This document shows, one piece after another, positions 14,677 through 21,645 of a stretch of DNA of 23,838 nt. The notes beneath the pieces are model-generated. The model made no database searches. It was not told where the DNA came from and saw only the letters and a program-made list of their open reading frames with translations. The translations under genes were made by a program, and so were the position numbers. Origin of the DNA: CAZOWW01 sp964583765. GTDB taxonomy: Bacteria > Actinomycetota > Actinomycetes > Actinomycetales > Kineosporiaceae. The stretch is from assembly GCA_964583765.1 (NCBI GenBank), contig CAZOWW010000094.1, positions 1-23,838 on the forward strand, in the 5' to 3' direction. The first letter of the stretch is position 1, and the number at the start of each line of letters is the position of its first letter.

Positions 14677-15342
14677 ATGACCAGCGCCCCGTCCCAACTC
14701 GCCGACCCCAGCGCCGACGATCGACACCACCCACCTGCACCTCACGCGGCCGTGCACCCGCCGACACGAGTGTTGTCCCACCGCAACACCGTTCCCGCCG
14801 AAGGAACAGGCCTGCGCCTGGTCCCGCCGGACGCCATCCCCACCGGCGTCGAGGTACTCGCCGTTCTGGTCCGCGACCCCGTGCCGCCCGCGGCACCCCT
14901 GTCCGCCCTCGACCCGGGCGACCGAGCCCTTCACTCCCCCGACACCGGGCTGGATCGACCGCACCCCTGTCTTCACCTGGCGGCCGCCGCCCAGCCGTTC
15001 GGGTCCGTGCTCGCCGGGCCCGGCCTCGTCATCCACGAGCAGGCTCGCCTGGTGTACCTCGACGGACACGAGGTCGGCCTCACCCGGCGCGAGTTCGACC
15101 TGCTGCTGCACTTCACCCGCTACCCGGGTCGGGTCCACAGCCGCGCCCGACTGCTGGCCACGGCCTGGGGATTCGACGACCCACCGCTGCGCAGCTCGCG
15201 CAACGTCGACGTCCACGTCGCCCGGTTGCGCCGCAAGCTCGGGCCCCTGCACGGCGGGCGGTTGGAGACGCTGCGCGGCGTGGGGTACCGCTGGAGCCCG
15301 CGGTATCCCACCCTCACGACGGCGTCCGGCCCCCAGGAGTGA
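14677..15342 (+). CDS. Orphan winged-helix (OmpR/PhoB-type DNA-binding) regulator
   Basis: A 221-aa protein with a C-terminal Trans_reg_C winged helix (about residues 125-212): GLVIHEQARLVYLDGHEVGL, LTRREFDLLLHFTRYPGRVH, SRARLLATAWGF, SRNVDVHVARLRRKLG and the wing RLETLRGVGYRW. There is no receiver domain; the first 120 residues are Pro/His/Ala-rich, without the conserved Asp, so control must be other than phosphorelay. ATG 14677 follows a GAGG-containing site. The stop is 5 nt before the M20 gene, implying co-transcription. Receiver-less winged-helix proteins of this kind recur in actinobacterial operons. It is a natural candidate for local control of the transporter or the convergent GST operon, but no target site can be assigned. 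Confidence 0.85.
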   Translation: MTSAPSQLADPSADDRHHPPAPHAAVHPPTRVLSHRNTVPAEGTGLRLVPPDAIPTGVEVLAVLVRDPVPPAAPLSALDPGDRALHSPDTGLDRPHPCLHLAAAAQPFGSVLAGPGLVIHEQARLVYLDGHEVGLTRREFDLLLHFTRYPGRVHSRARLLATAWGFDDPPLRSSRNVDVHVARLRRKLGPLHGGRLETLRGVGYRWSPRYPTLTTASGPQE

Positions 15343-15347
15343 GTCGC

Positions 15348-16700
15348 ATGCCCCTGGCGCAGGTCGACCGCCCACCCGCGGATCCGGTCGGTCGATCCAT
15401 GGAGGAGGCGGTGTCGGAGGTGGTCGGCCTGACGGTCGACCTCATCCGGTTCGACACCACCAACACCGGTGACCTCGGCTCCGGCCCCTGCGAGCGGGAC
15501 GCCGCGGAGTACGTCGCGGAGAAGTTGGAGGAGGTCGGCTACGACGTCACCTACCTGGAGGAGGCCGGTCCGCGGCGCGGCAACGTGATCGCCCGGCTGT
15601 CCGGCGCCGGCCCGCACCGAGGGGCGCTGCTGGTGCACAGCCACCTGGACGTCGTCCCCGCCGACGCCGCCGAGTGGAGCGTGCACCCGCTGTCCGGAGA
15701 GGTGGTCGACGGCTTCGTCTGGGGCCGCGGTGCCGTGGACATGAAGCACATGGTCGCCATGACCCTCGCCGTCGCCCGCGCACTGAAACGGCACGGAGTC
15801 GTCCCTTCGCGGGACATCGTGTTCGCCTTCCTCGCCGACGAGGAGTGCGGGGGCCGTTACGGCGCCCGCTGGCTGGTGGACCACCGCCCGGATCTGTTCG
15901 ACGGCGTCACCGAGGCGATCGGCGAGGTCGGCGGGTTCTGCGTGCCCCTTCCGGGGGGCCGGCGCGCCTATCTGGTGCAGACCGCCGAGAAGGACGCGGC
16001 CCAGTTGAGCCTGCATGCGCGCGGGCGCCCCGGCCACGGCTCCCTGCTGCACGGCGAGACGGCGGTCAGCCGGCTGGTCTCGGCCGTCGGCCGGCTGCAG
16101 CAGCACCAGTTCCCGAAGATCGTCACCGCCGCGGCCGCCGACTTCCTCGACGGAGTGCGGCGACTCACCGGCGAGGACTACCCCGCCGACGACCTGGCGG
16201 CCGCGCAGGAACGCTTCGGCAGCCTGGCCCGGCTGCTCGGCGCCTCGCTGCGGGACACCCTCAACGTGACCTGGCTGGACGCCGGCTACGCGAGCAACGT
16301 CGTCCCCGGGTCGGCCCACGCGATCGCCGACTGCCGGATCCTGCCCGGCCGGCGGGCCGACTTCGAACGTGAGCTGGCCGGGTTGCTGCCCGATCTCGAG
16401 TGGGAACTGCGGGTCGTGGACGGCGCGCAGACCACGTTCGACGGTGAGCTGCCCGGCCGCCTCCTGGCCGCCCTGCGCGCGCACGACCCCCAGGCCGAGG
16501 TGCTGCCCTACCTGCTCGCCGCCAGCACCGATGCCAAGAGCTTCGCCCGGCTGGGAATCCGCAACTTCGGTTTCACCCCGCTGAGACTTCCGCCCGACCT
16601 GGACTTCGCCGCTCTCTTCCACGGCGTCGACGAGCGGGTCCCGATCGAGGCACTGCGCTTCGGCACCCGGGTGCTGCACAGCCTGCTCCGGGACTGCTGA
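15348..16700 (+). CDS. M20-family metallopeptidase / N-acyl amino acid deacylase
   Basis: A 450-aa dizinc hydrolase. The metal and catalytic set is intact: H99-x-D101 (LLVHSHLDVVP), bridging D131 (GRGAVDMKHM), general base E165 with E166 (FLADEECGGRYG), and a C-terminal histidine (FHGVDERVP). The lid/dimerisation domain (about 210-330) contains ARGRPGHGSLLHGETAVSRL. It belongs to the M20A/ArgE-DapE-like branch rather than the YxeP-type aminoacylases. The start is ATG 15348, with AGGAG at 15335-15339; the gene lies 5 nt after the regulator. In this operon it would suit removal of an N-acetyl or other acyl group after monooxygenase action, releasing cysteine or another amino acid. A dipeptidase role is the main alternative. 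Confidence 0.9.
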   Translation: MPLAQVDRPPADPVGRSMEEAVSEVVGLTVDLIRFDTTNTGDLGSGPCERDAAEYVAEKLEEVGYDVTYLEEAGPRRGNVIARLSGAGPHRGALLVHSHLDVVPADAAEWSVHPLSGEVVDGFVWGRGAVDMKHMVAMTLAVARALKRHGVVPSRDIVFAFLADEECGGRYGARWLVDHRPDLFDGVTEAIGEVGGFCVPLPGGRRAYLVQTAEKDAAQLSLHARGRPGHGSLLHGETAVSRLVSAVGRLQQHQFPKIVTAAAADFLDGVRRLTGEDYPADDLAAAQERFGSLARLLGASLRDTLNVTWLDAGYASNVVPGSAHAIADCRILPGRRADFERELAGLLPDLEWELRVVDGAQTTFDGELPGRLLAALRAHDPQAEVLPYLLAASTDAKSFARLGIRNFGFTPLRLPPDLDFAALFHGVDERVPIEALRFGTRVLHSLLRDC

Positions 16701-16959
16701 ACCCAGGCCCGGCCGGCAGCTCCGGCAGGTACCACCCCACGGGACCACGCCACCTGCCCGCTCCCGCCTCCCGAGAACCGCCTGCCGGTCGCCGTGGCCG
16801 CCGGCGAACAGATCCCCTACGAGCGCCGCGCCCCGCGCTGAGGGCTCGACCGGGGACTTCGAGGCCTCGCCGGGGTCAGCCGCGTCCGACCGCTTCCGCC
16901 CGTCGGCGAGGAGATCGCGGAACCTGCGGCACGTTGCGGGAGCCGGCGCCGGGAGGCGA
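16701..16959. other. Intergenic region between convergent operons
   Basis: This 259-nt stretch separates the M20 stop from the stop of the minus-strand GNAT-GST gene. It is GC-rich with small palindromes (CGAGGCCTCG near 16860, CCGGCGCCGG near 16943) but no single strong hairpin with a T-tract, no tRNA-like fold and no convincing gene. Confidence 0.5.
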
Positions 16960-18438
16960 TCACGTACCGGGGAGTTCGCGGTCGTCGTCCGCCAGCCAGG
17001 CCGCGCGCAGATCGGGCACGCCTTCCACCGCGGGCGGAGAACCCCAGGCGGCGGAGAATCGTCCGGTCGCACCGGGCAGCAGACCCACGGCCACCAGTTC
17101 GTCGTCATCGGCGAAACCGGGCAGGCGCAGCAGCCCGCGGGCGTAGGCCCAGAGGTTCGGGTAGTCCACCAGCGAGGCCGCTCCCCAGCCGAGCTGGGCC
17201 CGGTACTCCAGGTCGAAGCCGATCAGCACGGCGAACAGGGCCACGTCCGCCTCGGTGGGCACCTCGCCGAGCACGTAGCGCCGGCGTCCCAGGTGCAGGT
17301 CCAGGTCGCCGAGCCGGGCGTACACCACACGCTGGGCGACCCGTCCGACGGACTCCGAGCCGGCGAAGACGGCCCGTTCCAGCCCGCCGACGAGGTCGGT
17401 GTGCACGAACAGGTCGAGGGTGTCGATCTCTTCACGCAGCGCTGCGGGGTAGTACACCCTTCCCTCGTCGGAAGCACCCAGGATCGACCTGGCCAGCTGC
17501 CGCCAGTCGTCACTGATCAACTCGCCGTCGGCGTCGTGGAGCCGGGGAGTGATCGCGTCGGGACGTTCCACCACCTCGATCCGGTCGGTGAGCCCCGCCA
17601 GCCGACGCGCGGTCAGGGCCGCCCTGCCGCGCAGTGAGTCCAACGAGGTGACCAGGCGGTAGGCACCCTGTGGACGTAGCACCACCGCGCCGGGTCGTTC
17701 GGGAGGGTCGGCCACGAACTGGCCGTCACCGTCATGGCTTCCCTCGGGACGGTGGTCGATCAGACTCACTGCTGACTCCTCGGACACTGCTGGCCCCCCG
17801 GACACTGTTGGCCCCCCGGACACGATGTGGGTCCGAGGGTCGGACGGAGCGTCGGGGAGGAACTCCGGACGAGGCCGCGGATCGGTGATCCGGTAGGTGA
17901 GCGTCAGCAGACGCTGACCGGAGTCGACCACGGCGGTTTCCCGCTCGGGGCGTCGGACGAAGCCGTACCGGTAGTAGAGCTGGTGCGCGGCGGTCATCGC
18001 CGGACCGGAGTGGATCTCCAACAGCCCGTATCCCAAGGCCCTGGCCAGAGCGACGCAGTGGTCCGTCAGCTGCCAGCCGAGATTGTGACCCCGACCCCGG
18101 GGACCGACACCGAGGATGTTGAACGTGAAGGCCGCATCACGGTGACACTCCGGCTTGGGCGTGAGCACCGCGCCCAGGATTCCCTCTCCGTCACCGACCA
18201 CCCAGACGTGCGCGCCGGCCGCGCGGGCGGCGATCTGGGCCAGGTGATCGTGGTACCACTCGGAGACCCAGCAGCCCGTGCTGAAGGCAGCCTGCAGCAC
18301 CCGGCCCACCTCGGGGAACTCCTCCGGGTGGGCAAGTCGCAGCGCGCGGCCGGCGCCGAGGTCCTGGTACCGCAGTTCGGTCGGGAGGAACCGGGTGTCC
18401 TGGCCACCGGACACCCGGGATCCCCCAAGGATGGTCAT
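16960..18438 (-). CDS. GNAT acetyltransferase fused to a GST-like domain lacking the catalytic Cys
   Basis: A 492-aa fusion. Residues about 30-185 are a GNAT domain: AHPEEFPEVGRVLQAAF, AFTFNILGVGPRGRGHNLGW (acetyl-CoA loop R-G-R-G-H-N-L-G) and AAHQLYYRYGFVRRPERE. A linker (about 190-250) carries the tandem hexapeptide VSGGPT-VSGGPA-VSEESA. Residues about 255-480 align with the neighbouring GHR-like protein: LREEIDTLD, ARLGDLDLHLGRRRYVLGEV, TEADVALFAVLIGFDLEYRA and YPNLWAYARGLL. At the catalytic Cys (Cys70 of the neighbour) this domain has Ser268 (SLDS), and the Trp-Ala-Arg-Arg turn is gone. A binding or Ser-type role is therefore more likely than a thiol-reductase role. ATG 18438 has GGGGGAAC just upstream. 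It lies 102 nt after the GHR-like gene on the same strand. Confidence 0.85.
   Translation of the reverse strand: MTILGGSRVSGGQDTRFLPTELRYQDLGAGRALRLAHPEEFPEVGRVLQAAFSTGCWVSEWYHDHLAQIAARAAGAHVWVVGDGEGILGAVLTPKPECHRDAAFTFNILGVGPRGRGHNLGWQLTDHCVALARALGYGLLEIHSGPAMTAAHQLYYRYGFVRRPERETAVVDSGQRLLTLTYRITDPRPRPEFLPDAPSDPRTHIVSGGPTVSGGPAVSEESAVSLIDHRPEGSHDGDGQFVADPPERPGAVVLRPQGAYRLVTSLDSLRGRAALTARRLAGLTDRIEVVERPDAITPRLHDADGELISDDWRQLARSILGASDEGRVYYPAALREEIDTLDLFVHTDLVGGLERAVFAGSESVGRVAQRVVYARLGDLDLHLGRRRYVLGEVPTEADVALFAVLIGFDLEYRAQLGWGAASLVDYPNLWAYARGLLRLPGFADDDELVAVGLLPGATGRFSAAWGSPPAVEGVPDLRAAWLADDDRELPGT
17770..17823 (-). repeat. 18-bp in-frame tandem repeat in the GNAT-GST linker
   Basis: Three 18-bp units encode VSGGPT, VSGGPA and VSEESA (residues 206-223). 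The first two are nearly identical at DNA level (unit GTGTCCGGGGGGCCAACA). Being in frame and in a linker, copy-number changes would alter only the spacing between the GNAT and GST-like domains. Confidence 0.8.
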
Positions 18439-18455
18439 CCGTTCCCCCGTACCTC

Positions 18456-18512
18456 AGTGTTGTTCGGAGTCAGCAGTGTTGTTCGGAGCCGGCAGCGTTG
18501 TTCGGAGCCGGC
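18456..18512. repeat. 19-bp tandem repeat, three copies, upstream of the GNAT-GST gene
   Basis: Units at 18456-18474, 18475-18493 and 18494-18512 follow AGTGTTGTTCGGAGCCGGC with 0-3 mismatches. They fill most of the 102-nt gap between the GHR-like gene and the GNAT-GST gene, ending 17 nt upstream of the latter's start codon. They could be a slippage-prone spacer or a repeated binding site; the sequence does not decide. Confidence 0.85.
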
Positions 18513-18540
18513 GGCGGGGATCCGAGCCACCGGCCCGAGG

Positions 18541-19632
18541 TCAGGACAGGTGCCACAGTTCGGCAGAGCCTCCGGCACCCGGACCGGAGTAGAGCGGCGA
18601 ACCTGTCAGGTGGCTGCGGCCTGCCGGTTCCTGCCAGGCCGCCAGCGACTCGGCGGGCTCGGGAAGCCTGGCCTCCTTGACCAGCAAACTTCCGAGGAGG
18701 TAGGCCCCGGACGGCCCCGGCACCAGGCCGAGGAAGTAGAGCTCGCGGTCATCGACGAAGCCCTGCGCGAAGAGATCGCGGGCGTAGGCCCAGAGGTTCG
18801 GGAAGTCCTGCAGGTGCTGGACGTTCTCCTCACCGAAGATCGCCGCGATGCCGGGGCGGTAGCCGCGCTCGTAGCTGGACAGGGTCTGGAACAGCCGGAT
18901 GTCGGAATCGGTGATCCGGTCCCCGAACAGGTAGCGACGGCCGGCGAGCCGGAAGTCGTAGTCGGCCAGCCGTGCCTCGAACACACGGAGCGCGACTTCG
19001 GCGGCCCGCCGGTTCGTGGCGAAGATAACCTTGTACGTGCCGTTGTTGACATCATCGAACAGCTGCTGGTTCAGCAGGTCGATCTCGGGCCGTAGGTCCA
19101 GCGGGTACAGATCGGGGGCATCCGCGGCATGGAACGGCTGCCAGGCCGTCTCGAAGTCGAGACTGAGCAGGTGGTAGTTGTTCGTCACCACCAACCCGGT
19201 CCGGGTGTCGAGCACGGTGGGTGAGGTACCCCGTCCGCGGAAGCTCGGGTCGGTGCGCCGGTAGAAGTCGTTGAGCAGGTCGGTGCCGTAGCGGCTGCGC
19301 AGATCGTTCTCCACGTCGGAGATCCGCCACCCCTGCTCGTCGCGCCCCGTCAACAGCACGAACGGCACCGCGTCGCTCAGTCCCAGCAGCCGTAGCACGA
19401 TCAGTTGGCGGCGGGCCCACCCGCAGCCCGGGTTACCGAGCAGCAGATAGCGCCCGACCTCGGGAGGCGCCTGGCCCTCGCCGTCCCCGAAACGGGTGCT
19501 GAACCAGTTGCGCTGGCGTCGGAAGGCGCCGTCGGGCGTCTGCTCGGCGTTGGTCTCGGGGAACCGAGCGGTCTCGACCGGCTCGGGCCGTTCCCGGAGG
19601 CTGCTCTCGAGGTCGGGGGTCAACTTCGTCAT
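18541..19632 (-). CDS. Glutathionyl-hydroquinone reductase-like GST (YqjG/ECM4 family)
   Basis: A 363-aa two-domain GST-fold protein. The thioredoxin-like half contains RYLLLGNPGCGWARRQLIVL with catalytic Cys70; the family's usual motif is C-P-W-A-H-R, here C-G-W-A-R-R. Other family marks are the N-terminal FRRQRNWFSTRFGDGE, PTVLDTRTGLVVTNNYHLLS, DLRPEIDLLNQQLFDDVNNG-TYK, ARLADYDFRLAGRRYLFGD, ITDSDIRLFQTLSSYE and FPNLWAYARDLFAQ. These enzymes remove glutathione from quinone adducts. Many actinobacteria use mycothiol instead, so the true thiol may differ. ATG 19632 has AGGAG upstream. It lies between the aminotransferase (133 nt upstream) and the GNAT-GST gene, whose second half is its paralogue. 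A nearby role in removing thiol adducts fits the monooxygenase operon. Confidence 0.88.
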   Translation of the reverse strand: MTKLTPDLESSLRERPEPVETARFPETNAEQTPDGAFRRQRNWFSTRFGDGEGQAPPEVGRYLLLGNPGCGWARRQLIVLRLLGLSDAVPFVLLTGRDEQGWRISDVENDLRSRYGTDLLNDFYRRTDPSFRGRGTSPTVLDTRTGLVVTNNYHLLSLDFETAWQPFHAADAPDLYPLDLRPEIDLLNQQLFDDVNNGTYKVIFATNRRAAEVALRVFEARLADYDFRLAGRRYLFGDRITDSDIRLFQTLSSYERGYRPGIAAIFGEENVQHLQDFPNLWAYARDLFAQGFVDDRELYFLGLVPGPSGAYLLGSLLVKEARLPEPAESLAAWQEPAGRSHLTGSPLYSGPGAGGSAELWHLS

Positions 19633-19765
19633 GCGCGTTCTCCTGTCGTGCGTACGCCTGCTCAGGTCATCTGATGAAGCGGGACCGGAGGGCCGAGCCG
19701 GCCGCTGGACCACACCACTGCTCCGCCGGCCGTGGCCTGCGTAGCCAAGAACCGAGCGAGCCGCC

Positions 19766-21166
19766 CTACAGCTGATCCCAGGCCTGCGTGAGCACCGTGC
19801 GCAGCCCGGACTCGATCGCGTCGAACTCCGGCTGACCGGAGATGAGGGGCGGGGCCAACTGGATCACCGGGTCGCCACGGTCGTCCGGGCGGCAGTACAG
19901 GCCGACCTCGCGCGCTGCGCGCGAGAGAAAGCCACCGATCAGCAGGTCGGCCTCCGCGGGAGCGAGCGTCTGCCGGGTCTCCTTGTCCTTGACCAGTTCG
20001 ATCGCCCAGAAGTAGCCCGCGCCCCGGATGTCGCCCACGATCGGCAGATCATGGAGCTTCTCGAGCGTGGCCCGGAAGGCCGGCGCCAAGGTGCGGACCC
20101 GGTCCACGAGACCCTCCCGCTCGAAGACGTCCAGGTTCGCCAGGGCGACCGCAGCCGAGACCGGGTGGCCGCCGAAGGTGTACCCGTGCGGGAAGTACGT
20201 GCCCGCCTTGCGGAACGGGGCGAACACCCGCTCATTGGCGATCATGGCGCCGATGGGCGCATAGCCGCTGCTCAGGCCCTTCGCGCAGGTGATGATGTCG
20301 GGGGTGTAGCCGAGGTCCGTGCAGGCGAAGATGCCCCCGATCCGGCCGAAGGCGCAGATCGTCTCGTCCGAGACCAGCAGCACGTCGTAGGCGTCGCAGA
20401 TCTCCCGCAACCGCTCGAAGTACCCCGGCGGCGGGACGAGGCTGCCGCCGGAGTTCTGCACCGGTTCGACGAAGAGGGCCGCCACCGTGTCCGGCCCCTC
20501 GAACTCGATCACCTCGGCGACCCGATCCGCCGCCCACCGTCCGAACGCCTCCGGGTCGCTCCGCAGGGGCTCCGGCGCCCGGTAGATGTTGGTGTTGGGC
20601 ACCTTGAACGCGCCCGGTACCAGCGGCTCGAAGAGCTGCTTGGCACCCGGGACCGCGGTGAGCGACAGCGCACCGTGGGTGGTGCCGTGGTAGCTCAGCG
20701 CCCGGGAGAGGACCTTGTACTTGAGGGGCTTGCCCGCGAGCTTCCAGTAGAGCTTGGCCAGCTTGAGCGCGCTCTCGACGGCCTCCCCGCCACCGGTGGT
20801 GAAGAAGACGCGGTTGAGGTCGGCCGGGGCGTACGCAGCGAGCCGCTCGGCGAGACGGATGGCCGCGGGATGCGCGTAGGACCACACCGGGAAGTAGGCG
20901 AGCTCTCGGGCCTGCCGCGCGGCGGCCTCGGCGAGTTCCTCACGTCCGTACCCGACCTGCACGGTGAACAGGCCCGAGGCCGTGTCCAGGTAACGCCGTC
21001 CGGACTCGTCGTAGACGTGCACACCCTCACCGCGAACGATCACCGGGGCGGCGGTCCGGTGTTCCCAAGGAGCGTGCTCGGTGAAGTGCATCCACAGGTG
21101 GTCCCGGGCGGCGGCGGAGAGGGAGCCGACGTCGCCCGCGGGCGAGGACGGAAGCGTGACGGTCAT
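19766..21166 (-). CDS. Class III pyridoxal-phosphate aminotransferase (omega-transaminase type)
   Basis: A 466-aa fold-type I transaminase. The PLP lysine is K296 in DIITCAKGLSSGYAPIGAMI; D267 in VLLVSDETICAFGRIG binds the pyridine nitrogen; FTTGGGEAVESALKLAKLYW binds the phosphate; SYHGTTHGALSLTAVPG is also conserved. The N-terminal LWMHFTEHAPWEH and the overall pattern fit omega-amino acid:pyruvate transaminases, a group that includes beta-alanine, putrescine and taurine:pyruvate enzymes. The taurine option is attractive in a sulfur region, but no sulfoacetaldehyde acetyltransferase gene is present here. ATG 21166 has GAGGAA upstream. It heads a three-gene minus-strand unit with the two GST-related genes, and transcription likely begins near 21250. 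Confidence 0.92.
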   Translation of the reverse strand: MTVTLPSSPAGDVGSLSAAARDHLWMHFTEHAPWEHRTAAPVIVRGEGVHVYDESGRRYLDTASGLFTVQVGYGREELAEAAARQARELAYFPVWSYAHPAAIRLAERLAAYAPADLNRVFFTTGGGEAVESALKLAKLYWKLAGKPLKYKVLSRALSYHGTTHGALSLTAVPGAKQLFEPLVPGAFKVPNTNIYRAPEPLRSDPEAFGRWAADRVAEVIEFEGPDTVAALFVEPVQNSGGSLVPPPGYFERLREICDAYDVLLVSDETICAFGRIGGIFACTDLGYTPDIITCAKGLSSGYAPIGAMIANERVFAPFRKAGTYFPHGYTFGGHPVSAAVALANLDVFEREGLVDRVRTLAPAFRATLEKLHDLPIVGDIRGAGYFWAIELVKDKETRQTLAPAEADLLIGGFLSRAAREVGLYCRPDDRGDPVIQLAPPLISGQPEFDAIESGLRTVLTQAWDQL

Positions 21167-21198
21167 GGGGATTCCTCGGAGGATCGACGGTACAGACG

Positions 21199-21214
21199 CC
21201 TCGGAAGGCCGAGG
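21199..21214 (-). promoter_or_regulatory. Short hairpin in the aminotransferase 5' leader
   Basis: CCTCGG (21199-21204) and CCGAGG (21209-21214) form a 6-bp stem with a tetraloop, 33 nt upstream of the aminotransferase start. I recognise no riboswitch class here. It may be a minor leader structure. Confidence 0.3.
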
Positions 21215-21257
21215 TGGGCCGGACCTCGCATCGTTCGACGTCGGCCACGGCGGCTCG

Positions 21258-21288
21258 ATCCTACGGGAAAGCTCACCATTCTTGTCTA
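21258..21288 (-). promoter_or_regulatory. Candidate promoter of the aminotransferase-GST operon
   Basis: On the minus strand TAGACA (21288-21283), a 19-bp spacer and TAGGAT (21263-21258) give a TANNNT -10 and a five-of-six -35, though the spacer is long. A start near 21251 would leave about 85 nt of leader before the aminotransferase. The -35 resembles the TGGACA boxes of the two plus-strand sulfur operons. Confidence 0.4.
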
Positions 21289-21507
21289 CTTACTTGATTG
21301 GCTTCTGCGGTGGACCGGGCGGCGAGCACTGCCTCCGGCCGGCCCCGTGGACGTACCACCCACCCGCATCAGCACGATCAGGAGCAGGACGAGGGACCAC
21401 GCTTCCGCGAACCAGGTGTGGAGAGCCATCGTCCTTCCAGGGTGAGGATCCTGGCGCGGTGGGCAACTCGACGCACGGTCCCGCGGCTCCCACCTGGCCC
21501 ACCACGG

Positions 21508-21645
21508 CGACGCTTCGCGGACCTGCTCATCGCCTGCATCGCCATCAGCAACGCCCTGCCCCTCTCCACGAGCAGCCCCCAGAACCACGTCGGGCTCGAT
21601 CATCTCCTGGCTCTCCGCCCCGTCAACCGACCGACGTCAACGTGA
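21508..21645 (+). pseudogene. VapC-like PIN-domain toxin, C-terminal remnant
   Basis: One plus-strand frame reads FADLLIACIAISNALPLSTS and then HVGLDHLLALRPV before a stop at 21643-21645. This closely follows the C-terminal end of VapC toxins (ADLLIAATALANGLPLYTRN, then F-x-G-L). The metal-binding Asp of A-D-L-L-I-A is present, but the T-R-N is replaced by T-S-S. No N-terminal PIN half with the D-T-S motif and no VapB antitoxin can be found upstream in any frame. It looks like a decayed toxin-antitoxin fragment. Confidence 0.5.

Noticed and set aside
16735..16842. Plus-strand segment reading NRLPVAVAAGEQIPYERRAP before a stop, looking like a protein C-terminus
   Set aside because: No start codon or domain precedes it and I recognise no family; it is too short to call a gene remnant.
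15120..17108. Long minus-strand frame opposite the M20 gene
   Set aside because: It is antisense to a well-conserved M20 hydrolase, contains no recognisable motif and overlaps the real minus-strand gene's end.
21167..21260. Riboswitch (SAM or similar) upstream of the aminotransferase
   Set aside because: Only one 6-bp hairpin is visible and none of the conserved cores of known classes can be identified by eye.
21286..21429. 47-aa minus-strand ORF with a membrane-like stretch (WSLVLLLIVLMRVGG) and a plausible ribosome site
   Set aside because: The hydrophobic stretch is short and the tail is low complexity; no family is recognised. It could be a real small membrane protein, but I cannot support it.
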